Positions 36,483 to 48,400 of a DNA stretch of 64,000 nucleotides are shown here, one piece after another. The stretch is taken from positions 91,070,968 through 91,134,967 of the forward strand of contig NC_064830.1 of NCBI RefSeq assembly GCF_024166365.1, written 5' to 3'. Positions within the stretch are counted from its first letter, which is position 1. Each line of letters begins with the position of its first letter. The notes beneath the pieces are model-generated. The model was not told where the DNA came from, searched no databases, and saw only the letters and a program-made list of their open reading frames with translations. This DNA comes from Elephas maximus indicus. Taxonomy: Eukaryota; Chordata; Mammalia; Proboscidea; Elephantidae. Made by a program: the position numbers and the translations under genes.

Positions 36483-39400
36483 GTGAGTGGAAGAGGATGT
36501 AAGTGAGCAGTGAGGCAAGAGGACAGAGTTAACAAGCAGATGAGCAGGGATGAGGTCTTTAGCCCTCTGGTGCTTCATTCATATTCCTTTGTTCTCCTGG
36601 GATTAGGTACACTGTGGAGAGTTCCTGCCATTCCAGCAAAGAGAAGCGATATCCAGTGTGTTAACCTGGAGAAGACAATCTGCAATTTTATTTATTTGTG
36701 TTTAAAATTACTGCATTCAGTTTTGAATGCATGGTACAAAATTCAAAAAGTTCATAAGGGTGTAATGAAAAGTAAGTTTCCCTCCCACCTCCAATGCCCC
36801 AGCTGCCTAGTTCACCTCACCAGAGGCAACCACTAGTACACGGATACTTGTATCTTGTATATCCTTACAGAGATATACTATATTCTGTATATGTATGTAT
36901 GTGACATGCTTTAAAAAAAAAAAAAAACATGTTTTTAAGCTGCTGTACTCTTCTGCCTCTTGCTTTATTCTTATATCTTGGTTTGTTCCATGTCAGTACA
37001 AATACAGCTGCCTCACTTTTTGAAAGGGTGTTATATTCCATCGTAGAGGTGTGTCATAATTAAATGCCTGTTGAACACCTACTTAGGTTTTCCTTTAGAT
37101 TGTTTCTAAATTTTTACTGTAAGAAACTTTGCTATAGTGAATGTTCTTTACATATGTAATTAATTGTAGAATGAATTTTTAGAAGTTCAGTTGTTAGCTC
37201 AGAAGCCGTATTTGTAATTTTGATAACCATCAACAGATTGCCCTTCAGAGAGGTTATACCCATTTATATTCCTACCAGCACTGTTGGAGAGGAATTTTTT
37301 GACCCAGCCTGATAACATGTTATCAAACTTTTTGATTATTGCAAATGTGAAAGATGAAATATTCCATTTCTGTACAACTTTAATTTGCGTTTCTCTTATG
37401 AGTGAGTTTGATCGCAGTATACTTTTTAAGAGCTATTTGTATACCCTCTTTGTAAATTATCTGTTTATGTTTTTTACTTACTAGAAAAGATAAGCCCTAT
37501 GTCTGTCATATATGTTGCAAATGTTATTTTTCTAGTTTTAGGTATGACCACGTACATATTTTATTTTTCTAGTTGGTTGCTTGTTTTTTCTTATGGAGAT
37601 TATTATTTTTTGAGTTTTTTTTAAAAAGAAAAAGAGTAGTCAGTTTAAACCATAAACTTATGGCTTCTGGGTTGTGGCATACTTAGAAAGGTGTCTCTAT
37701 TACAATGTTATGAAAAAACTTTCTAATCATTTCTTTTTTTTTTTACACTTTTAAATGACTGATCCATTTGGAATTTATTTTGGTGTGTGGTGTTTGGGAT
37801 GATTATAACTTAATTTTTTTTCAGATGTCTATGTAGTTGCCCACAAAGCTTTTATCGTATGTTCTTTTTTTCCTGATTAAGATGTCACCTACCAAATTTC
37901 TGCATGTAGTTGGAACTATTTCTGAACTTTCTATTCTATTTTATTTATTTTACTGTCTGTTCATGTATTTATGTTTTAATTATTTGAACTCTGTAAAATG
38001 TTTGGGTATCTAGTAGACTAGTCTTCTCCCCTCTGATTTCTTTTTTTCAGTATTTTATCTTTATGAACTTTAGAATTATTTAGTTTCCCCCACCCCAAAA
38101 ACCCTGTTGGTATTTTTGTTGGGATTGCATTAAATCATATAGTAATTTAGGGAGGACTGGTACTCTGTCCCGTAGGGTCGCTATGAGTCGAAATCGACTC
38201 GACAGCACTGGGCTGGGTGGGTATCTGTATGGAAACCCTAGTGGTGTAGTGGTAAAGTGCTACGGCTGCTAACCAAGAGGTTGGCAGTTCAAATCCGCCA
38301 GGCGCTCCTTGGAAACTCTATGGAGCAGTTCTACTCTGTCCTATAGGGTCGCTGTGAGTCGGAATCGACTTGACAGCAGTGGGTTTGGTTTTGGTATCTT
38401 TATATTGTTGTGTCTTCTTGTCTGTTTTTATTATGGGCTTTCCATTTGTTCAAATCTTTTGTTATGTGTCTCTCTGAAGCATTTTAAAGTTTTATTGATA
38501 TAGATCTCACTTATTTTCTTACATTTATTTCTGAGCACTTTCAGTTATTGTTGCTGTTATAAATAGGATCTTTCCTTCCATTGTACTGTTTTGTTTTTAA
38601 TATTTGGGGACTGTTTTCTCTATCTGAATTTTTTACTCAGCCATGCTAGTGAATTATCTGAAGGTTTGAGGTAGTTAGGCCATAGCTGGTGCAGCTCCTC
38701 AGAGAGGCCTTGAGGGCACCAGGCACCTCTGGTGCCCTGTTTCACTTTCATTAGCACTCGACTTTGGTCTTCAAGGTGAAAAGATGACTGGTATACTTCG
38801 AGGCAGCTAGTTAGTAATAAGTAAATCAGCCCATAGTATTGACCACATACATATACAACACCTGATCTACCAAAACCAGAAGGAAAGAAACCCAGTCCAC
38901 ATTGAGTGTCTGGCCAGTGGAAAGATCTCTGGGTTTTGCTCTTGAGTCCCTTTTTTTTCCTTTTTCATACACTTCCTACAGGTTTATACCAAATCCCATG
39001 ACAGGACTTTTAGAAACCTTGGGATAGCCTTATCCTGTTTCATCTTTTAAAATTCAAAATGGGTTTGGTTTAATCCAGACGGTTTACCCAGCTGTAATTT
39101 AGTCAGTGGCTTGAAGATCCCTGAGTTTTTTTATGCACAAGATCTTTCTTTTCCTTGACTCCATTTCCATTTAGGTACTTCATCAGTTTACTAAGAAAAA
39201 TTTCTATCATAACCTAAATAAGTAGATTCTAACTGTAAACATAATCAACTTTGTGGTTCTATAGAGACAAGCAAAAGTGGGGTTAATGGAGGGACTAAAA
39301 CTAGTTGAATTACTCTACAAACGTTTCATGTTTATATGCACCGTTTTAAATTTTTTTTAATAAAATTGATCCTGAAGTTTAAAATCTTAAAAGAAACTTA

Positions 39401-42400
39401 AAAAGGAGAAAAACTGCTGAAAGTCTTTTTTAAGGTTATCTCTTATGTTCATTATAACCTGACCCCCTACCTTCCTCTTTCTGCGGGGCTCACGCTCTCC
39501 TAAACTCTAATTTTTTTTTTTTTTAATACAAAAGGAACAAAAATCATGGGATTGTGGGACTACAAGAGTTCAAAGCTAGCTAGAGAATTTCCCTTATTCT
39601 TTGGAACCATTGCATTGCGGTGTAAGGTACTAGTCTCATTATTCTTACCCTCTGGGTAAGGGATACTTTAATATTCTAGAAGAACCGCAGGCTTTTAAGC
39701 TGACATAGAGTCACTATGAGTTGGAGTCGACTCAACAGCAGTGGGTTCATTTTTTTTTCAATCATGTAATCTATAATGGAGCCCTGGTGGCCTAGTGGTT
39801 AAGAGCTGGGCTGCTAACCAAAAGGTCAGCAGTTCAAATCCACCAGCTGCACCTTGGAAACCCTGTGGGTCAGTTCTGCTCTGTCTTAAAGGGTTGCTAT
39901 GAATCAGAATCGACACGGCAGCAATGGGTTTGATTTTTTTTTTTTTTAATCTATAGTAGGCTTATTTGCTGTTCAGTCCCATGGCACGATGTTCTTCTTT
40001 CTAACACGTAACACAGTTTATAATTATATGTTTACTTACGTGTTGATGTATCAAATGAAAGTCTTCTCCAACTAGACCTAAGCCGTGTTTATAAACCACT
40101 GTATAATCAGTGCCAGGCTCAGCATAGACACACATTAAGTATTTGACAAAGGAATGAATGAAAGAATAGCATGAAGTCGGCTAGATTCCTTCATAGCCTT
40201 CCCTGTAACCTGTGGTGATTTGTTGTGGTTGTGGTTGTTAGATTGTTGCATGCCCTGAAGTGCTTCCTCAGAAGATGGAGCCACCTGGAGCTGTGCAGGA
40301 ACCCTCCAGTGAGCAGCTCCTGTCCACGGACGCCCAGCCCAGACAAGAACCACAGCAGCCCCATGTTCTGGAGGAAAATGGTGAGCATCAGTTACGCGGT
40401 AGAACAGATACAGGTAGAGAGTAGGAGTCCTGCCCTTGTGGGTAGGAGGTGTCTGTAGAAGAGAGACTGTAGGCTGGGGCAGCCTCTCTGCAACTAGCAG
40501 GGTGTGGAGGTTGAGAAGGGCTAGGGATCTGGAGTTGAATTACTGGTTTATACGACAGCTAGGAACTGTACCACAGCTTTGTTAAAAGACCTACAAAAGT
40601 CTTTACAAAGTACAACAATTGTTTTGCAACATTCATTAAACTGTACCTTACAAATTTTGTTTTCTTAATATTTATGTAAAAAAAAAAAAAAGCCTTCCAG
40701 TTCCTAATTGCTTTCACTTCTGGCTGGCCAGTTGTTCACTGTGAAATCTTATTTGAAATAGTGCTTCACAATGAGATTTACAGCATTTATTTTGTTTCTT
40801 CTTCTCTATTTTAAAATGTTACTAACCTGTACTAGATCACATCAACAAAGAAGGGCAAGTATCATATTTATTATGATATATATCCACAGGTCCAAAATCC
40901 CTAAGCAGAAACCTTTGGTGTTCAATAGATTTAGAACTCAGAATTTTTTAGATGTAATAAGGTAGTGTGATTAGAGTTACCCCCCCCATAATCAAACATA
41001 ACATTCCTGTAGTGAAATATATGTACATTTACAGTAAATGGATTAACTGAAGAGTTTAAATAGCTTCACGTCCATTCAGGTCAGGTTTTGCTGTCAAATT
41101 AGTTCAGTGCCAAACGTAGTGAAAACAAAAAACAACCAAGAACCACACAGAAACCATTCGGTATTTAAAGCATTTGGGTTTCCCAGTAGAAGATTTTGAA
41201 CCTGTGTTTCCTCTGTTTGGCCCCAGACTTTCTTCTAGACTCTGGTCAGTGGTCATGTCTTTCTCTTGGCGTGCCCTCTGCCCTAACCTTTGCCAGCTTT
41301 GCTTTCACTGTAGTAATAACAGCAACAACAGCCGCAGCAGCAGTGACTGCTACTTATATAGCACTCTCTGTGGGTCAGCAACTGTTCTAGTGCTTTTCCT
41401 ATATAAACTCATTAAATCCTCAGTGTACTTGGAAAAATAGCCCTCACCATTTACCATCCGGGTCCAGTGGATGCTCTTTATTTTCTTAAATTTTTAATTT
41501 TTTTTTTTTATAATTTACAGAAGGATCAAAGGATAGTGAGAAACAACTTTTTAAAATATTTTAAAAGGAATTAAACCTTTTTGTATCAAGTACATTTTGG
41601 TGCATAAACATCATGAAACTTGAAAGAATAATGTCACGTACCCTTGTAGCAAAATGGGATGGTCCAGGATCTTGACACAAAATGTCGCATGATGAAGTCT
41701 TTCCTGTTGAATAACTCCCTGGATGAGAATGCCATATTGCCTTCTGGAAATTAGAAACATATCAGCCATCACTGATTCTTGAGTTTGAGAACACTCACCT
41801 GGGGTATTACCATATGAAGACCCATATTCTAAGACTTATTTATACTTTCAGGTTCGTCATTATCATTAGGGTGCTCTTCTCTGTCTCTCTGCATTCATCA
41901 TCAGATTCATCTAATAATAGTGAAATGTCTTCTCTGCAAATTTCCTTCTCCTCTCCTTGCCAGTATGGCACTATGGCAGAAAATGAAAACCTCAGAACTG
42001 TCAACTGTATTTAATGGAAGCTAAAAGCAGATGTCAGCTGTCTTACACCTTCTTGAAGGATAATGCAATGCTTTGAAAAACACCTGCAGTGCTTTGGGCA
42101 AGCAGTAAGAATAGTGAATGATGATGATTTATTTCACTATTACATGATCCCTAATATTTCCATTATTCTTCTGTTGTCTTTTTATTTTGGTTGTTTTGGC
42201 ATAGTTGGGAGGGATTAATTAATATGAAATAATTCCTAGGATGATAAAATAGAAAAGCATTTTTCAAAATATAGGAAAAATAAGATCACTCAGATTCCAA
42301 AATATACCTTAGATTTATAAAAGGGTCCGGTGGACCCCATATAGAAACGAAAAGAATAAGTTTTACTCTATTTTTTAAAAACAATAAAATTAATTTTCTT

Positions 42401-45400
42401 TTTGTTGTTCAGAAGACCTCTAAAAGAGTAAGTCACATAATATCACTTCTTAAAAGGAGTAAAAACTGCTAAAAAAAAGAAGCTTAAAAACTAAAATTGT
42501 ATTCATTAGAATTTGTTGATATACCAAGGTAAATTCTTACAATAACCCAATGAAATAGGTATTTTTATTATCTTCATGTTAGAAATGAAGAAGCTTGGCC
42601 TGGAGAGGTTAAGTACTTTGTCCATAGTCACTAAGTATTAAGTAGCAGAGCTGGGATTTTAACCCAACGAGTTTAAGCTCATTCTAAGTTACCATGCGTT
42701 TGCTTTACCACCAGTCTCTTCAAGCACAGGATCCCATACTCACATCACTTGCATCTTCCCTCTGCTTTTAGAGTCTCATCAGATCAGGCTTTCTTTTCTT
42801 CTGTTTGTTAAGTGCTTTGTATCTGCTCTGCTCTGTTAGCTAGACCCTAGCCAGTTTCTTTACCCAACATAACTACTGTTCGCTCAGATATAGACTGTAT
42901 TCATTTCTTTCTTTAGCTTCTATTTTGAATCTTTAGCCATCCTGGTTTCAGATCCCTTCTCTATTTTTGGCTTTCATTTCTTTAACCAGTATGTCCTTTC
43001 TGTGTTGTTGCTCATTATTTCTTTAGTCATCAGAAAGAAGCAAGCTACATACGCACATGTATCTTCAAGACTGAGGAAGTTCTAAAATCATGGGGTTAAA
43101 GGTTAAGATCAGGTAGGTCTCTCCAATTCAAGGTACACATTAGGCAATGATATCTGAATGAACCATGAATCTTAAACAAAGGACAAGCAGAGGTGACGTC
43201 AGAGGGTCAGGTGGTCATCAGCATCCAGATATCAGAACCTCCAGGGACATGCTGTTCTCTCTGTCTGGATAGCACCCTCATCTTCCTTCCCTCTCATCTC
43301 TACTTCCTGGAGCCACTGTCTCTAGAAAGACTTTCCTGAACACCCTCTTCCCCCCCACCCCTCTCTACTTTGTAGGTGTTCCTGTCGAAACTTGAGTGAT
43401 CTTCAATTATAGTACTCTTTACAATATGTCGTAAGTAAGGTGTACCGTCTTGCCCTCCTCGTTAGACAGAATTGCCTCTTCTTGTAATACACCAAACCAA
43501 AAACCTGTTGTCGTCGAGTCAATCCCAACTCATAGCGACCCTGTAGGACAGAGTAGAACTGCCCCATAGAGTTTCCAAGGAGCGCCTGGTGGATTCAAAC
43601 TGCCGACCTTTTGGTTAACAGCCGTACTACAGGGTTTCCCCTGTAACACAGAGTAGACAAATATTTCTTGATTGACTGTAAACCAACCATCGTAATTCTT
43701 GAAGGGAGAGAATGTGGACTAAGGCTTTGCTAATCAAAGTGTAGAGAGCAGTGGTGGTTCACTGGTGGAATTCTCGCCTTCCATGCAGGAGACCTGGGTT
43801 TGATTCCCGGTCAGTACACCTCAAGCAAAGCCACTCCTTGTCTGTCCGTGGAAGCTTGTATGTTACTATGAGGCTGAACAGGTTTCAGCGGAGCTTCCAG
43901 ACTAAGACAAACTAGCAGGAAAGGTCTGGTGATCTGCTTCTGAAAATCAGCCAGTGAAAACCCTATGGATCACAACTGTCTGTTGGGCGTGGCTTCTCCA
44001 TGAGTCCCGTCCCCGCCCCGTTGCTGTCCAGTCGATTCTGACTCATAGCGACCCTGTAGGACAGAGTAGAACTTAGAACTGCCCCATAGGGTTTCCATAA
44101 GTAGGAATCCTAATCAGAGGCAGCCGACAACAGCAACAATCAAAGTATGGCTCAAGGAACAGCAGGGTGGGTATCACCTGGGAGCGTATTAAAAAAAAAA
44201 AAAACACTGCCATCTGACTCAGAAATGCAAAATATCAGGCCCCAGCCCGGACCCCCAAATCCAACTTTGTCGTGTAACAAGATCCCTGGTGATTTGCTTG
44301 CACATTCAACCTGGAGACGCTGGGCTGTCGGGAATGCTTCGGCTTCGTAGAAAAGGTGACACTCGGTTGTTCTTTGAAAAGAATAGATTTTATCTTGGCA
44401 GAACAGAGTGGATCCTGTGTAGGGGAATAGCACAATCTAAGGCTTTTTTTTTTAAGGCTTAGCAGGAGGGTTTAGCCTGACCAAATCAGGGAGTCTTTCT
44501 TGCGGGGGAGAGGGGCAGCAATAATAGGCAGATATGGGAGGGCCCAGAATGTAGACAGCATTCAGAGTCAAGCCGAAGAATTTCGCCTTGATCCATTAGC
44601 AGACCACTATAGATTCTTAAGCAAATGAGGAGCATGCTGGCAATAAGAATTGGGCTGAGATGTTCTTACTTAAACGTCTTTTTCTCCTCCTTCAGCCCTT
44701 CCTATTCTCCAAGTTTCTTCCCTTTCCTTGAAGGACAGCCTTAGAGACCAGGAGCTGACAGCTTCACTTCTCTCAGCTGGGTCCCAGGTGAGCTGGTGTC
44801 CCTTTGCCTTCATTGAGGACCCATAACTCTCCTCTAACAATAACCAGCCTTAATCGTGAATCTTTATCAGGAGTTCTCAGTTTCTTTAACTAGAGACCGG
44901 ACCCATCTTGCATTGGTACTTAATTCCTTTTTTATCTTTTGCCTTTCTACCCAATACTTCCATACCCTCTTCGAGGCATAGTTTCTCCCCGTTTTTTTCC
45001 TTAAAGCTCCCAGTTCTTCCTCTCACCGCACATTGGAACATAGGGAATGGGAATTTAGTGGAGATCTCATGTTTCAGAAGTTGGTGAAAATTGAAGATGT
45101 GATTGATATGGCTTTTTCCTTCATCCTGGAGGAATGGGGACATTTGGATCAGTCCCAGAAGAACCTTTATAGGGGTGACAGGAAGGAAAACTGTGGGAGT
45201 ATTACTTCCATTGGTAAGAATTATTTTGTCTGCATGGGGTAGGACATCTTAATTTTGTTATCCTGTAAAGACTGTTTTTAGCACATGATATGAAAGTGTG
45301 TATGTATTCATTGCTGTGACATATTTTTTCCTATGGAAGAATAAATCAGACTTTTTTTTTAGTTATTCAGCTTATTCTGATTATTTCCATCTTAATAAAG

Positions 45401-48400
45401 ATGTATATGGTTAAAGACTGATAGTACCTGAGGGGTACTATTTGCAATTCAGCAAATGCTATCTTTTTACTACTTAAGAGAGCTGAAAACTAATAGGTTT
45501 CATTTTTTTGGTTTGGTTTTTAACAGAGTTTTAGTGGTTATCGTACTCTTGATAAATTGGGTAATGTTTGCTGAGTAATTCTGATTTATGAAAACAGCCA
45601 AGACTTTACAGAATAACTGTTTATTATAATAGTTGTTACAGTGTCACAATGGCATCACGTGGGAGTTTATTAGAAAACATCACTGTCTATCACAGCGCTC
45701 AGGTCACCGGTACCTATGTTCTGATGTTCACCTTGGCATCTACATTTCACATGTCACATTGCTTCTTGAATTCTGCCTCCCAGCTGAAGTTTTGAGCCTG
45801 TTTCCAACCAAGTTATGATCCCGGAAGCTAACCTTCGATTGTGCTGCCTGCAACAATTATAAAAATCTCGGCACTGTTGCAAACATTTTGGAGCTTATGG
45901 CTTTTAGTTTCTGTTGAATTAATTCTTTTAGAAGAATCACTATATATCAAGCACACCAGTAGACAGTAGATGAAATACACACATAATGCCAAATATTCTT
46001 TGAAAAGCATTATGGCAGTTTACATCATCTAAGTGTATTAGTTCACTCACAGGCCTTTATTTAAAAGATGTAAAGGTAACTCTTGCTCTTTAAAATTTTT
46101 CATTTCATTAATTATTATTAATATTTATTTGTATTTCCTTTTCTTTGATTTATCTGCGCATGCCTTTTGCTCACTTACCCATTGGGATCTTAATGGTGAT
46201 CTTTTATCTCAAGGAATTATTTATATAGTGTAAATATTGTCATTTAATGCAGATATTTCTTCTTTTTAAATTAATTTCAGATAGCTATCTTGTCTAATTT
46301 GAGTCTGTCAGTACAGTTGTCCCTTGGTATCTGCAGAGGATTGATTCCAGAACCCCTGCAGATACCCAAAATCCCCAGATGCTCAAGTCCCCTATATAAA
46401 ATGGCATAGTATTTGCATATAACCTACGCACATTTTCCAGTGTACTTTATATCATCTCTAGATTACTTACAATACCTAATACTATAAATAGTTGTTATAC
46501 TGTATTGTTTAGGAAATGATGACAAGAAAAGAAAGTCTGTACATGTTCAGTACAGATGCAACCATCGTAGACGTAACTACATAGTACATGCCAGACGTGA
46601 GGCGAACAATGCTCAGTGAGTGCTGGAGAGACACTAAGGATATGTGAAATGGCGGGAGGCTACAGCAGGGTATGCCTACACATCACTTTTTTTTCCCCCA
46701 AATATTTTTGATCCACAATTGGTTGAGTCCATGGATGCAGAACCTGTGGATACAGAGGGCCGTTTATATTGCTTTATCATTTTCAATCATGGGTTTCAGA
46801 GTTGTAGGCTCTTGGCACAGTTCTTTTCTATACCATTCTTCAAAGAGTTTTAAATTCTTGCTTTCCATGTCATTACAGAATCTTTACCACTTCAGTGTAC
46901 TCTTCTACATTAAGAACATGGTCAGTGGCTGCTGCCTCCCTAATTTCTCTGGGAAGGCCATATTAGATTATTTTCATGCCCTAGATTCCTAACAGCATCA
47001 TAGAAGTCAGGATTAAAAAGTAACCATCGGACTTAGAAATGAGATTTGAAAAAGTTGAATGGTTTCTAGCAATAGCAGTTTCCATGGAGTAATTCGGGCA
47101 TTGGGGAACAGTTTCTTTGAAAACTGCATAGAAGAGGAATTTGAGAAAGCCATTATAAACTTACAAATGCTATGATAAACTGTGAAGAAGACAGGAGGGC
47201 TGATCACTAAAAGAGTACATGGGTTAGATGGCTGATTATTTTCATATGTCCTTTTGTTTTAATGGAAAAACCTTAAGTATATTTAAATACTAATGGAAAA
47301 TAATACAGTGAGTTTGAAATACCAGGTTAGGGAAGAGTGGATAATTGATGTACAGAGGTCCCTGGAAAACAGGTAGGGCATGATGGAATCCAAGGAACAT
47401 GAGGGAGGATTGACCTTAGATAGAAGGAGAGACATCTCTTCCATTGAGAGACAAGAGAAAGGAATAAGGCTGGTGTTACGTTTATAGGCGGTTATGGGAC
47501 GTTCTAGGAGTTTTTGACTGGATGGCTTTGACTTTCCCTCAAATAGGAGACAAAATCACCTGCTGAAAGTAAGTTGGTGATGGAGTAGGTGGTGAAGTAG
47601 AGGTTTAGTGCATTGGAGAACTTTAGTTTTTTAAAAGTTTATACATGCACATGGTAAAAAAAAAATATTCAAATAGTACAAATATGTATAAAGTGAAAAG
47701 TAAAGTCACCTACCCCTGATCTTCAGTCCCCTAGTTTTCCTTCACAAAAGCAATGATTGTTAGCAGTTTCTTGATTGTATTTCTAGGTATATTCTGTGTA
47801 TATACACATGCTTGCAGACATTATAGCATACCATATATATTATTCTATGCCTTTTTAATGCAGTGATATACCTTGGAGATCATGACGGGGAGATTTTGAT
47901 ATAGTTGCTGAGAAAAATGAATGGGGAAAAGAACCAACATTAGAAACGTTGAATTGCCAGACAGGGCACCAGTGAAGCTGAAGATCACGAATTTGTAAAG
48001 CACCAAATCTGCCTGATTGGATGTTTTTGTATCCACCACTGCATTACTCTGCAGCCCAGGCATAGCAGTGGGTAAGGAGGACAGACAGGGAAACGAGCAT
48101 AAAACTTGTCGCATGCACCGTGAAGAAGCAGGAAAGAAGAAAGAAGCAAATCTGTAAAGGCAGTATAACTGTAATTGCCTTCTCTGGAATGGCAATTATT
48201 AACCCCAAAGAAGTGCATTGGATTAATCTAATTTGTTTCAAACTCACACCTAGAAAAAGAGCCATCTGCTTGTCTAATGGGAGAGAATTCCAATAAGAAT
48301 AATACATGTGAGCATAAGTAGGTGTGAATAAAAGAAAAATATGTGATAAATGTGATTACCTGCCTAGTTAGATAGACGAGAAAAAGCATGTAAAAAGCCT

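Larger units (their letters stand above)
43725..44310 (+). mobile_element. MER5-like hAT element interrupted by a SINE
   Basis: Sequence on either side of the tRNA-Gly SINE (tgctaatcaaagtg, then gtgggtatcacctgggagc, atatcaggccccagcc, acaagatccctggtgattt) fits the MER5 group of Charlie transposons, in sense order. Confidence 0.55.

Noticed and set aside
36483..36836. Extended open frames after the ZKSCAN5 SCAN exon
   Set aside because: The frame crosses a consensus donor (cag|gtgagt), and the true continuation is found at 40242.
43749..43820. A functional tRNA-Gly gene
   Set aside because: It has A- and B-box-like words, but stems are mismatched and it is fused to RTE sequence with an overall target-site duplication, so it is the head of a SINE.
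47845..48307. Overlapping minus-strand ORFs as a gene
   Set aside because: No domain, no splice structure and no family resemblance; they may be chance frames in a ZKSCAN5 intron.
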